A stretch of 64,000 nucleotides of DNA from Chalara sp. BL73 (taxonomy: Eukaryota; Ascomycota; Leotiomycetes; Helotiales). How positions within the stretch are numbered: the stretch's first letter is position 1; each line of letters begins with the position of its first letter. The translations under genes and the position numbers were made by a program. The notes under the pieces are model-generated. The model saw only the letters and a program-made list of their open reading frames with translations, was not told the origin of the DNA and did no database searches. The stretch spans positions 930,001 to 994,000 of the forward strand of contig CAKJVC010000150.1 of the NCBI GenBank assembly GCA_918026815.1, in the 5' to 3' direction. Shown here one piece after another: positions 10,418 through 22,161 of this stretch.

Positions 10418-11069
10418 AGTGCCAAAGCTGCACCATCAAATGTATTCCAGATATTGACACCTTAGAGTTTGCTACGAAGGCTATATAGATCTATCTGGAT
10501 TGACGAATGGAATGAATATACGGTTTTATCATGTATCTATTTTCTACCAAATATTCGAATTCATAAGGATACCGCTAGTTGCGACACATAAATTTAGGAC
10601 CATTTCAACTTATAAATCCTTATAGATACAAAGATCGTTACGATCCCACAGCCAATACCGGGAGGGTCGCTATTAATAAGTTACGAAACAGCTACGACCA
10701 AGTTCATTTTATCATTGCAAGATCTATATTGTAGTAACTCAAAAGAATGAACCTTGCGCTGTAACACTTGCTGGTCACGTGGGCTGTAAGAGTTCGGCCA
10801 TCGGCTTAGGGTAGTGATGATGAGGCCCTGGGCTGCGGCTGTGGCTGGCAGGTATTGAAAACAACGCATATTCGTCTAATCACTAGAAACCACAGTGCAC
10901 GAAGAGAGTCGGCAAAACCAATCGGATCGCTATAAAGATCGCAGCCCCGTTCGATTCGCTAGGGTTCAGGAAGCAAGGCAAGTTACGGAATTGCAAGGCC
11001 GACTGAACTTCTCGCACATCAACTCAACTATGTTGGCTTGCCTTAACTACAGTCTAGATATCAAGGCTT
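10418..11069. other. Convergent intergenic region
   Basis: The 3' ends of the ankyrin-CorA gene and HET gene 2 face each other across about 650 bp. The sequence is AT-rich near 10,480-10,680. No gene is supported. Confidence 0.5.
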
Positions 11070-13516
11070 CTACTTCAACCACATCTTATCGGGTTCTCGA
11101 GATTCGAAATCGAAAGGCAGTACTACTTCTATCGAAGCGGTAGGGCCCTCCGCATCAAACATATACACCCCTATACGCTTCCAGCTGCTATCATGGCCGC
11201 TGGAAAGGCTCTCCTCCGGCACCACTATCAGGCCGGAAAATAGGTATCGTGTCCACCAATTTGATGCTTCCTCATTGTCCTCAGGAACCTGGTCTTTGAA
11301 CTTTAGTGTGTACCATTTCGGCCCCTTTTTGTTCTCGTGGACCACTTGGAACACGAGAAGGATCATACTTGCGTTATTTGGTAGCTCCGTAATAGCGCTC
11401 AGAGACAAGTCATCGAGGCAGCACTTCATTGCCGTTCTCGGATCGTAGTCTGGAAATATATCCAGCATTTTGGGTAACATTGGTTGCCCACGTGGCATCA
11501 ACTGGACTGCCTCGTTCTCCCATCTTAACACTACCGGGATTCTATACGTACTAAGCCTAATCTCCAGGCCCTCGAAATCGTAGAAAAGCGCCTCGGGCTC
11601 GGCAGGTAATTTTGGGTGTTTAAACGATAGTACACTCGCTTGATACGCCGTCCCTTTCGAGCGAAGTGCTACTGTCGTAGACAAGCCATAGTCCACAACG
11701 TCATAGTAAGAACTGAGCTGACAGGGCACGGAGAACCATGACCAGGATGGAGCCTTGGGATGTTCTTGCGTTTCTAATCCCGGCAACCTCAGGCTACTCT
11801 TTGGGCCTCTCGGCATAACGCACCAGAGTAGATCCAAATGAACAGCCTCCTTCCAGATCCCAGCTAGATATGTCATACCTGTCTGCGACTGGATTGCTCT
11901 TGCGATGCCTGCAAATGCAATGGCTCTATCTTTCTCGAATGTAAGCTTGCAGCTACGGTAGTCATTGACCATTGACTTCCAGCGGCCATCGAAGTGTCCG
12001 AGCATACTGGCGAGTCTCTGGTTCTCCGCCACCCCAGAGAACGCCGAGTAAAGCTGTGCCTTTGAGCGAGGCACGTAAGGCATAGGCCCACTAAACTCAT
12101 CGTTGAACGTCTCGCAGCATTCCCAGAGGAGCCGATCGTGACCGTAGTAGATGGCGCGAGGACACAGCAGCCGCTCTTGAAAGACCCAAGCCCGAGACAG
12201 CAGAGAACACGTTCTTCCGTATGCCTCTGTCGACCAGCTACCATGGATTGCGCCTGCAAAGGGTTGCACCACAACAGCAGCTGGCGGCAAGGGTTTGCTC
12301 CATAAGTGATCGACCCCGAAGGCAGAGAGCCAGCTTGGGCGAGCACTTGACGCAGTCAACTTACATGGGATATTGATCCTAGGATCTCGCAGGTATTTTT
12401 TCGCTGGCTCCTCTGAGGGCGGATGCGTGTACAGGATATTGAACGCTGAGCAACCATACACAGCTGCCATTTTGAGCGCCTCCGTCTTCCAGTCTTTTGG
12501 GGAGTCTTGGATGATGCACAACGAGTCAATCCATAGGTACCTGATACCCAGAGCCCTTGTGATCCGAATGGCATCTTTGTACTTTATGGGCATGGCATCG
12601 AACGGCACCCTAGTCCTGAAAGCTTCTAAGGTCGCTTCCTTCAGCTGTAGATATGATGCCGGATCATTTCCCCATACATGACTGAGGGTCGCATAGCGAA
12701 GGTTGAGAATATCCTGGACGTTGCACTCGAGTCGAAGCTTGTTGTCTCCAAGGTTGAGCAGTCTTGAAGGCAGCAGCTGAGATGGCGCCACCATGCTCAA
12801 GAAACCGGTACATTTCGTGTGTTTTTCTGTACAATGACGGTACCAGGCTACTACCTGAGAGAGCTTAACATCAGATTTCGAGGAGATCGGTTCCTCCCGC
12901 TTGCCTAGGACATTATGGTTTAGAGATGGATCTGGAGAGTCAGTCAAAGCGATAAATTCCGTAGACTTGACAAATAGCGGAACGTACTTGTCTCAAGGTA
13001 GGTTTCAATCGACCGTAGATGCTGCCCAGGTCTCATGTAGCCTGGCATGGTGAGCCCGATTTTGAGACTTCCTGTGGCAGCACTGGAACAAGGTTAGTGA
13101 TTGACAGAGATCGTAAGCGAGAGGACATTCTACATGAATAGCAGTCGATTCGTGGTATTGTGCTCTCCACTGGCATCTCTAGCTATCGCCTTCAATGATA
13201 CCTCGAGCTGACGGTTCTCTACTTTTGGGTCATTGCGGAAGAGGAGTTGGCCGGCAGCCCTCCGCCAGAATAGAGCGCACAGGTGGCAGCCATCGAGGTA
13301 ACCAGCCTTTAGTTGTTCAGCCGAGCAGAGCTCCATAACTTCTTCCTCAAGATTTTTGATCTTCTCCTGGCGAGAGAACTTCTGGAGGAGCTTGCTGGTC
13401 TCCGTGAAGCGCACGCATGTCGTGCAAAGTCGGTTTAGCGATACAATAGTGTCTTCTGCCTGCAGCCGCTCAAACTTGTCGTCTGTACCGCCCGCTTGAG
13501 GTCCCGCACCAGCCAT
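11070..13516 (-). CDS. HET-domain protein 2, three exons
   Basis: Exons 13134-13516, 12988-13082 and 11070-12931 join in phase to 779 residues. Introns are 51 bp (13083-13133) and 56 bp (12932-12987), both GT..AG, the second starting GTACGT. The N-terminal exon carries Cys-rich motifs (LCTTCVRF, GCHLCALFW), and a second HCTEKHTKC motif precedes the HET domain, as in the common 'CxLC..HC..xxHxxC' HET architecture. HET motifs are YATLSHVWGNDP at about residues 239-250 and YLWIDSLCIIQD at about 292-303. Downstream are AWVFQERLLCPRAIYYG and APSWSWFSV, typical of this family. It is expected to act in nonself recognition. It is convergent with the ankyrin-CorA gene. No damage is seen. Confidence 0.92.
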
Positions 13517-15667
13517 CGCTAACGGACTAGACTTGCTTTAGATATGCAGGTCTCTGGAGGGGAGGCTGTGTAATTTTAAGTTGCAAAGGGTAGAGGTGAG
13601 ATTAAATGTTTGTAAATGCCAGCATCGCCAAGCCCAGCTAGCCGCCAACCTGTGTCACGGCCACAGCGGCATGAGCAAGCAGTGTCAGATACCGCGTACT
13701 CAGGTTCTATTGGTGTCTCTCGAGGATTAGCCCGGAACAGCCAAAAATTGGTCAGAACCACATACACGTGGAGGAGAACGAACAACAGGAAACATATAAA
13801 ATACAGGACGGAGGTCCAGAGCGGGCAGTGTGCATTTACGATTTTTTCAATACGACCACCCCTGGGTGCGAAATAAGACGCCACCTTCTAGCCACCTAAA
13901 CGCATTCCTCTTCGGACAACTGATTCTCAGACAAATATCAATTTCATTAGTATCCTCCAGAAATGAAAGATATCGATGGAAATCTGCTGGATTCCTGCCT
14001 ACACTGGAATACTAAGAAACGAGAAAGCAGATATTATTGTAACACAAGCTACAGGCTGGCGGCCTAGTAGTACCTATAAGGTCTAGATGTAGATATTGAT
14101 GTGGCTATTCCACCTCACCAGCGAACCACCAGGCGAACCCGAGAGCATAGTAGACCTCACCAAACGCTTGGGCCATCGGCTTTCCGGTTTTGAAGCAGCT
14201 ATCTTGCCGATGTCATTATGCGTAATTGAGACCAGTCTATGCCACTCTAGTAGCTTCTTGGTGCGTTGGCGTGGGTTCAAATACTTATGCTCGACAAATG
14301 CATCCTAAGAGGTTTCGATATAGGCATCGATGTCGGCGGTTTCATTATTCGGACATGACACAAATTTCCGCTCGGTGCTGGGACCTGAGCATATAGTAAC
14401 TGTGATTAGAGGGGAGAAACGATATCAAGTATGCGCTTTGAAGTAATAGAAGTGATAGAAGTGATAGAAGTGATAGAAGTGATAGAATTGCCTTTCACGT
14501 CGAAATAACGGCCCCAACGGGAGGGAACCCATCGTCGAGTCAATAGAGATGCCTCGTGAAACAGCGCCGGGTCGCTCAGCTAAGAAATTTGTTAAAATAA
14601 TACCGCGACAATCGTTGCTATAAAAAACTGACATGCGTAGTCAGAAGTATCAGACCCACATTGAAGAGAAGTGCCATCGACATGTTTATCAACTACTAGC
14701 TGGGGTGTTGGAACGAGAAATATGGTTTAGATTGGAGCCGCCAAACGACGTGATGTGATTTCAAGCACTGTAAAAAAGGTCGAGCCACTTGACGAGACTA
14801 AATAGTAGGAACTGTGGTCGCAGGTTCCGGTGCAACCGTCCATAGTATCCATGCAATTATGCCGGCCCGGTGGCTGGGTTCAATAGAGGGATGGATCTGG
14901 CTCCGGCCTTTCCTTTGGAGTCGATAATAGACGAGAGATGAATACAACACGTCAGGCGACAATAATTAGTTGCCGTGTCTAACCATTCATTCGACAATGA
15001 CACCATACCTTTGGAGGGAGGATTAAAGAGCGGTTGTTTGAAGCCTTTCCTTTAGGGTTAATGACGGCCGAGATGTGACACGACATGCTAGAAACTTAGG
15101 CTCGGCTTCGCCTAGAATTTCTCTTAGCGAAATATTACACTTTTGGAGGCGAAAGTGGGAGGTTGAAAAGAGGGGTTGTTGGCGAGCCGCTACTTAAGCG
15201 TTGAAAACCGCCGATAATCCCCGTACAGTAAGTGGGCTAAGATAGAGAATTCTGGTTTGTGCCCGCCTAGGACTTCTCTTAGTAGTTGAATCGACTTAAG
15301 ATGCCATTTGGAGCAAAAGACGACAAATACCTTGGCTTGGTCCACATCCCGGCCCAGCGCTAACAGTACAAGACAAGGGTATCCACAGAGCGCAGAGCGA
15401 GGAGTGTGGTCCGAAAAGCCTCTCTAATAAGCCCGTCCAGAGTGCTTTTGAAAGTCTCGATTCATTGACCTCGAAGAGCAAGTGAGCAGCAGAGAAACAA
15501 ACACAGGCAAGCTCCTACCCCTCAACAGTCGCTGAAGTTCTCTAAATACGTAGGAACGCAGCTCCCCCTTGAGCGGTGTCGAGCATTTTTCTTTACTACA
15601 TTAGCACTTTTCCGTACAGAGCATACCACACCAATCAAATTGCCAGATAGCCCATCTATCAAACATC
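13517..15667. other. Long intergenic region
   Basis: No convincing gene. A 102-codon minus-strand frame at 13,576-13,884 has one hydrophobic segment but no other support. The only structured feature is the 9-bp minisatellite at 14,443-14,487. Confidence 0.5.
14443..14487. repeat. 9-bp tandem repeat, five units
   Basis: Five head-to-tail units of GTGATAGAA, the first with one change (GTAATAGAA). The unit length keeps a reading frame, but the tract is in gene-free sequence. Confidence 0.9.
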
Positions 15668-17852
15668 ATGACGTCCGCAGTGCACCCCTTCGACCCCCTC
15701 GGTCCCATGGAGATATCGAAGGTATTTGGCGGTTCTATTGCACTCAATTTGTTATGGGGTACAACGGCTAAATGTGTGAACCTGTCCAGGCCGCGGCCGT
15801 CGTCAAGCCGCATTTCCTAAACATGAAGCTCAATTTTCGCGTCATCACCTTAAAGGAGCCCCCGAAGGGAGAGATGCTCCCTTTCCTAGACCGGGAGAGT
15901 CACGGGCGAGCATGGAGTGACCCCCCAGCCAGATGCGCCCGAGTTCAGGTCATTGTCAAGAGCAAGCAAAGTGCCAATCAGCTATTTGAGCTGATCGTCA
16001 ACCTCGACAAGTCTGCCGTCATCTCGAAGCAGCACTTGGAGGGCAAGCATTCCTACATCGACTCTAGCTATATGAAAGAGGTCGAGGAGGCCTGTATGGC
16101 AGACGAACACGTGAGGGCCGAGATCGAGACGCTCAACTTGCCTCCTGGGGCTACCGTATGCGTCGAGCCGTGGGCGTACGCGACGGACGGAATGAACGAC
16201 ATGTCCGAACGCACCACTATGGTCAGTATTTGCCCAACCTTCCTCCTGGCCACTGGCAGAAGTCAAACTACTGACCAGTATCGTGCCAGTGTTGGTTCTA
16301 CCTACGGATGCTCGACAACCCCGATGCCAACTACTACGCCTACCCTCTTGATGTGTGTGCTGAGGTGTCGGAGAAGCTACAAGTCACCAAGGTCTACCGA
16401 CTGCCCTCCTCAGCTGACCAACGCATTCATAACGAGCCTCTGCCCTTCGACCGCTCCAGAATTCACTCCTCCGAGGCGAGCGAATACCATCCAGACCTTA
16501 GGCCGCCGCCCCGCACAACCACAAAGCCATATAATGTCGTCCAGCCTGAAGGGCCATCTTTTCAGAGCAAAGGTAACCTTCTAACCTGGGAGAACTGGAG
16601 CTTGCGAGTCGGCTTCAACTACCGCGAAGGTCTCACTCTGCACAATATCCGCTATGACGGCCGCAGCCTCTTCTACCGTCTCTCGCTAGCTGAGATGTTC
16701 GTACCTTATGGCGACCCTCGCTGTCCCTATCCCCGAAAGGCCGCATTCGACTTAGGTAATGATGGTGCTGGCATTAACGCAAATAACCTACGCCTTGGCT
16801 GCGATTGCTTAGGTTATATTAAGTACTTCGATGGCTGGCATAATACGAGCAAAGGCGAGCCGTTGAAAATGCCAAACGTCGTCTGTTGCCATGAGCAAGA
16901 CGACGGCATCCTATGGAAGCATACTAACTTCCGCACCGGAAACGCCGTGGTGACCCGCTCCCGAATCCTAGTCCTCCAAACGATTATTACCGTCAGCAAC
17001 TATGAGTACATCTTTGCTTTCCATCTAGGCCAGGATGCGTCCATTCACTACGAAGTCCGCGCAACGGGTATCCTCTCAACATGCCCAATTAACATTGGCG
17101 ATAAAGTACCGCCGTACGGCACAGTCGTCGCACCTGGTGTCCTGGCTCCGTATCACCAACACCTCTTCAGCCTCCGGATCGATCCCGCCATCGACGGCCA
17201 CGCAAACTCGTTACTGGTAGAGGAATCCCACCCGATGCCCGTCGGCAACCCTGCTATCCACAATCCCTTCGGCGTGGGGTATGTGACTAAGTCTAAGGTC
17301 ATTGAGCAGGAGCAAGGCCTGGATCTGGACTTTACTAAGGCCAGGGTATTCAAGATCATCAACGAGCGCAAGATCAATCCAATCACCAGCACTCCAGTAG
17401 GATTCAAGATCCTTCCGGCGTACAGCCAGATGCTCCTTTCAAGCCCAGGTTCATTCCACTCTAAGCGGTCCGAGTTTGGCTCCCACGCCATCTGGGTAAC
17501 CCGCTATCAGGACGATGAGCTGTTTCCATCCGGCCGGCATACTATGCAGTCACTCGGCGGGGACGGCATCGCATCCGCGATCGCAAGTCGCCGAGGTGCG
17601 TCGGGCGAGTCCCTCGTCCGGAACCAGGACATCGTCGTATGGCATACGTTCGGGTCGACCCACAATCCTCGTATCGAAGACTGGCCTGTTATGCCGTCCG
17701 AAAAGATGGTCGTAGGCCTTAAGCCCGTCAACTTTTTTACAGGCAACCCCGGTCTGGACGTTGCCGTGTCGACGCAAGAGAGGAACCGCAGCGTATTAGT
17801 AGAGAATCAGCCAAAGGAGCCATCGGCGCCTTGCCGCATGTCCAAACTTTGA
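15668..17852 (+). CDS. Copper amine oxidase with peroxisomal (SKL) C-terminus
   Basis: Exons 15668-15721, 15790-16221 and 16290-17852 give 682 residues. Both introns are 68 bp and end in CAG. Removing them yields the family start (HPFDPLGPMEISK, then KLNFRVITLKEPP). Copper amine oxidases oxidise primary amines to aldehyde, ammonia and H2O2 using Cu(II) and a topaquinone made from a Tyr in the enzyme. The topaquinone Tyr is in SNYEYIF (about residue 400). The catalytic Asp is in AFDLGNDGAG (about 316). Copper ligands are HQHLF (about 451-453) and the His of THNPRIEDWPVMP (about 620). The protein ends in SKL, a type 1 peroxisome signal, which fits an H2O2-producing enzyme. All key residues are present, so a working enzyme is likely, probably for growth on amines. 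Confidence 0.93.
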
Positions 17853-18291
17853 GACGTTCCCTCAAGACTAGACTTGGGTTTTGTATCTTGTAGCAAATAT
17901 GAAGCTAACGTGCAATTTGAACCACAATTGGACGTACCTATGCAGGTCTCAACGTCACAGATGGCTTTGGACCCGTGGGTGACATTGTGAATAAGATCGA
18001 CAGCGCGGTAACCTAATCAATCTTGGGGTCCGGAAAATGCTATGGACTATGGGAGCTGGTTATGGTAATCTTGAAATTCAAAAACCACGGGGTTCTGAGG
18101 TGTTTGGATCATGTGACGCGGTCCAGGGACCATTAAAAGACCAATGGACTCCGGAGGACTTCAACCTCACGGGAAGTCCTGTATAAGTAGATAGCTTTCC
18201 CTCAGGTTAGGAGCTTTGAAATCAACCGTTAAGCAATTATGCGTGCTTCAATACCCAACCAATTAACTTTCAAGAATAACATCCCCCGAAG
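17853..18291. other. Intergenic
   Basis: Downstream of the amine oxidase. No gene or repeat is recognised. Confidence 0.5.
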
Positions 18292-18537
18292 ATGTGTTTC
18301 CACAACTCTTCTAGGGCCGATGGGTTTCTTAGTAAGCTGGGCTTCCTCTTCTTCGCGCAAAATAGGCCGCTACCCATGACTCAGCCCACTATATCTCACG
18401 CGCCATCATGGTCCTGGGCTGTTCTGGACGGATCTATAGAATACCTTCTTGAGGAGGTCGGCACCTCCCACGCTCGGGACGACCCAAGTAATCTGCGCGG
18501 TCCAGGCAGAATACACTGCCCAGGTCCTGTCCACTAA
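18292..18537 (+). pseudogene. Remnant of a HET-domain protein
   Basis: The plus strand encodes ISHAPSWSWAVLDGSIEYL, the conserved '(R/H)APSWSWA..DG.I.Y' segment found downstream of the HET domain in many HET proteins (compare APSWSWFSV in HET gene 2). The HET domain itself is absent upstream and the frame ends soon after, so this is a fragment. It could be linked to the next frame through lost sequence. Confidence 0.5.
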
Positions 18538-18595
18538 AGTATCCACCTTAAATGCTCCAGCATAGCCAAGAAGACTAGCCGCTGTTCCAACAGCC

Positions 18596-19135
18596 ATGAA
18601 CCACAGTTTTATTCCCTCAGCAAAAGCCCCTATGCTCGCTCGCGCCATTACCATATCGGAAATACTCGCTTCCCACATCAGAACTGGCATCCTCCCAAAG
18701 AATAATCTCTCATCTGAAGCATTAAACAATGACTGGAATGCTCGGTTTTTCCGCAAAATGTTTCCGCAACGTACCGAGGATGTTCGATCCCGTTTAGCTA
18801 CTCAAAGCAAAAAATTCGACGCTTTGTTCCCTTCCAAACTATACTGGACTGGATACAGAGGCGCCGGGGATAGGTGGGTATCCCTCGATAGGAAAGAAGA
18901 AGATCCAACAGATTTGGTTTTGATATATGTCTGCACAAGGATGTTTCTTGGTTATATGAATAGTGAGACAGATCGGTATTTGGCAGTTGCTGCTGTAGAG
19001 AGTGAGGATGGAGGCGCCGGCGAGAGTAAATTATATAGGGGGATAGGTGTTGCACAGGTGCATAAGAAAGACCGGTTTACGGATGGATTAAAACAAGAAT
19101 TTCTCCTCCTGTCGGACAGGTGGGCGAGGATATAA
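18596..19135 (+). CDS. Hypothetical frame, possibly the tail of the same broken HET gene
   Basis: A 179-residue frame. From about residue 80 onward it looks like genuine protein (LYWTGYRGAGDRWVSLD; LVLIYVCTRMFLGYM; GIGVAQVHKKDRF), ending QEFLLLSDRWARI. Endings of this type (a regulatory-looking 'EF.LLS' strand) occur at the C-terminus of some HET proteins, and the HET-like APSWSWA remnant lies just upstream. The first 50 residues are less convincing and overlap a hydrophobic minus-strand frame. It may be a pseudogene. Function is unknown. Confidence 0.3.
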   Translation: MNHSFIPSAKAPMLARAITISEILASHIRTGILPKNNLSSEALNNDWNARFFRKMFPQRTEDVRSRLATQSKKFDALFPSKLYWTGYRGAGDRWVSLDRKEEDPTDLVLIYVCTRMFLGYMNSETDRYLAVAAVESEDGGAGESKLYRGIGVAQVHKKDRFTDGLKQEFLLLSDRWARI

Positions 19136-19685
19136 CTATGCAAATCTAATAACTCAAATTTATCCGCGTATTGATATTTAGTCGCGCAAATTTAGCGGTG
19201 ATACCGTTAAAGGTACTAAATTTCCCGTAGCCTCAGACAGTCTATGAAAGAGAAGGTGGCCACGCTGTCAGGGCGGCTTCGCCTGCGCCTCTTGCTACTT
19301 TGTCTCTCCGCAACCCTACAATCTCTAAATCCGCTGTAAATTGTACCGATTATTTAAAACAGCCCTCCAAGTCTGCTGTGTTAATTTCTAGCTGTTTCAA
19401 TTATAATATAATATAAAATTGCAAATTATTGTTATTCTGTTCTCAGAATGCCGGCTGTCAGCCTCTGAATTTTCCCCCGAAAGCTGCCGCTAAGTCCATG
19501 CGCCCCCATTCCGATATTCTTGAGATTTGTAGGCATACTTTATTGTGATGTTATACATTGAGTTAACTAAGGCTCCTTTCAGATCTCCGTAATATTGTAT
19601 GCCCTGAAACGAACGAACTTGTGAGGGTTTTGCAGCCAGCAAGAGTCCTTTATACGGGGCATGATATTAAATAGCAGGCTTAATT
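19136..19685. other. AT-rich intergenic region
   Basis: Contains an AT-only stretch near 19,400-19,425. No gene is recognised. Confidence 0.5.
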
Positions 19686-20546
19686 TTATGCCGCCCAATA
19701 GCCAGCTCCAAGAACTGCAGCAGCCATACCAGCAAATAGCTCCTGCCGTGGTGCGGCATTTGCTGTCGTGACAGTTGAAATAAATGTGCTTGCCGACGTC
19801 CTCATTGAAGCTGTATTTCCAGTGACCGTGGGCGAACTCGATTTAATTGCTGAAATCTCAGCACTAATTGCTCCCATTGTTGATTGAATGTATGAAGTGA
19901 CAGGTACTGTGGTTTTTGGAATAGAAACGGACGGGGTAGCTAGTATCGTCGAGGCGACTGGAGAACTTTGTCCTAGAGATGGAAATGGGCCGACATATAA
20001 GTTCCCCCGGCGACCATCCACGAGAGTATATTCTCCGGTGACAAGATTCCCTACTGTGCCAAATGCGTCATGATATGCGAGGGTACTGCGGGCAAGAGTT
20101 AGAAGCAATAACATGGTATGATTCATAGTATACCCACGAAGGATCCACGCAGAAGACTTCTCGTTGTACAGAGAGGCAATATTCAGAAGAGGTGCCTGAC
20201 GGATGATGAGCCTACTATCCTAAGCCACATGAGGCTGATCTGCCACTTACAGTCCAATTGCATAGGTTCGACGGCGCGCTTTTTGACCCCACCGCCGAGT
20301 AGCTCGGTCCCTGCGCTTCCAAGGGATGCAATAGCGCTTCTTTGAGCATCAGTTGAGTCTGAACCGCCACCAGATTCGATGGAAACTGCACTCGATAAGG
20401 AGCAGAGTGTGGCCTCCTAGCGACGGATTGTTATTATGAACCAACATACCCTGCGAGGAAGAACTTACAACAGCGTAGCTGTGGAATAGAAGAAGTAGAA
20501 CAGGAGCAAACCATCTAAAAGTATTCAAGAAATACATCGTTGTCAT
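19686..20546 (-). CDS. Small GPI-anchored, Cys-containing secreted protein, four exons
   Basis: Exons 20469-20546, 20251-20416, 20138-20195 and 19686-20085 give 233 residues. Introns are 52, 55 and 52 bp; two start GTAAGT, and the third starts GTGGGT with a CTAAC branch site before CCCGCAG. The protein starts with a signal peptide (MYFLNTFRWFAPVLLLLF). A small domain follows, with Cys pairs (LDCTSSEYCLSV, REVFCVDPS) and AYHDAFGTVGNLVTGEYTL. Then comes a Ser/Thr-rich stalk, and the C-terminus is a hydrophobic tail (LFAGMAAAVLGAGYWAA) after APRQE, typical of GPI anchoring. It should sit on the plasma membrane or cell wall. The last exon alone has an ATG with its own hydrophobic start (19686-20126), but the spliced model explains more sequence. 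No named family is recognised. Confidence 0.7.
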
Positions 20547-22161
20547 GGGAGATCAGCATTTTTGTTATGTTGAAGGCAGAACAATGCTCAGACCGCCGGA
20601 GGCCTTTAGTATGGTAGCTGGAACAGCAAATGCTAATGACAGCAGAGCCTATTTATCTAGAGGCATATTATAACTTGTAGCGTGACCAATTCTTATCGGA
20701 GAGGTTTAGAGATCATTTGGTTTAGCCTCACACTCGGCACAGAGCTGAAGTCTTGTCTCAGCCGCCTAAAGTCGTGCATGTTCCACAGTAGCACGACTTG
20801 GCGCACTAAATTTGAACCACGGCCTCATTTTCTAGGACGCTGAGTTATTTTCCAAATTGGGCTTCCGCAAGGCTTGGAAGAGGCTGATGGTGTCTTAATT
20901 GAAGCGTGGGGTAGGTGGACTTCGCTGAGGGAGGTGCTATGAACCTTCGTGGCGATGAAGAGATAGTGGTGGGAAGATTCAAGGATCCTAAGCAGAGTGT
21001 GAGCAAATGAGGAACTTGGTAAGTAATTAAAATAGGAATGAGAGTGATAGATGAAATTTGACTTCGTTTTTAGTAGACCTTCTATCCTTGCTTTTTCCCC
21101 TTGTTGCGTTCTCACATTAGCATGTCGCCTCCCGTGTTTCGTTTGATTTCCCTTGGCAAAGGGGAATCGCAAAAAAGAAAAGAAAAAGGAAACAATTGAA
21201 TAAGACACTGGCACCCTCTAAAGTCTAACTGGGCTCGCCGACTTAGAGCTGCAAAGGGCGATGTGAAATGATAGCACTTTTGCGCCTCTGAAAGGACGGA
21301 GAGCCTAAATATGAGACGCATCACGTCTCCCGAGTTCTGGGATACAATTCCACTTTTCTGCACAACAGCTTTGAACAAATGACCCAGCATGGCCATGGAT
21401 GAATGGTCCGAGCCGAAGGCAGGGGCCACGCTCCACAGAGACTTAATATTGTCTGCGGCCGCCACTCCTTCTTAGCTGCCTGCCAAGCTTGTGCCAAGCT
21501 CGGGTTGTCGACCTTAGCGCGACCAGACGTTCGCCAGCAACAATCACCACCTCTTTGTGTTTTCCATCCAGAGAAAAAAAAAAGAAAAACAAGTGGCTGG
21601 TTGAATTCGGCCAGCTCTGCTCTCTACCAGGAATGAGTTGCTCCCGCCATCTTCGAGGCTGATAGCTATCAACACTGTGCAAAGTGCCAGGCCAATCAGC
21701 ACGGCTGAGAGTCCGCCAGATCGTACCCTAATTGGGTTGAGCATCAATTCAGGAGATAAAATTGGCTCTGAAGATGTATTGCTTCCCCTCCCAGCCAGTA
21801 GAAAGTCAAGCCATCGTGCCTGGACCAATTTCAAGCACCTCCTCTCTGCAAAAGTTGTGACCAAGAGACACTAGATACTGGCACCTAGCAAAAGCGGAAA
21901 GCCAGAACAGATTGCTGAAGAATCAGTTACGGTGAGAAATATTAGAGAAAAACCCCCGAGGCTTCCTATTGCTGTGCCAGCTTGGTGGCGTGCTTGGCTC
22001 TACTACATCTCTTACATATCTGCCACTAGCTTGCTAGGAGATAGAGAGTTCTGCTTTTAGTATTTATCCCTTCAATTTCTTCCTTTCAGCACTTTGTTCA
22101 AGAAACTGGCTCGTATGCGATTTTTTTCATATAAAACCATCGAAGCTTTATAACCAATGAA
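20547..22161. other. Long intergenic region
   Basis: Several short overlapping frames on both strands between 20.8 and 21.9 kb show no domain or consistent codon pattern. I see no supportable gene. Confidence 0.45.

Noticed and set aside
13576..13884. 102-codon minus-strand frame with one hydrophobic segment
   Set aside because: The hydrophobic stretch is the only feature; there is no homology or splice support, and a plus-strand frame overlaps it.
18406..18756. Hydrophobic minus-strand frame opposite the HET-like remnant
   Set aside because: It overlaps plus-strand sequence with a recognisable HET motif; no family seen.
20825..21874. Cluster of overlapping 75-130 codon frames on both strands
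   Set aside because: Composition is low-complexity in places, no motif is visible, and no intron set joins them convincingly.
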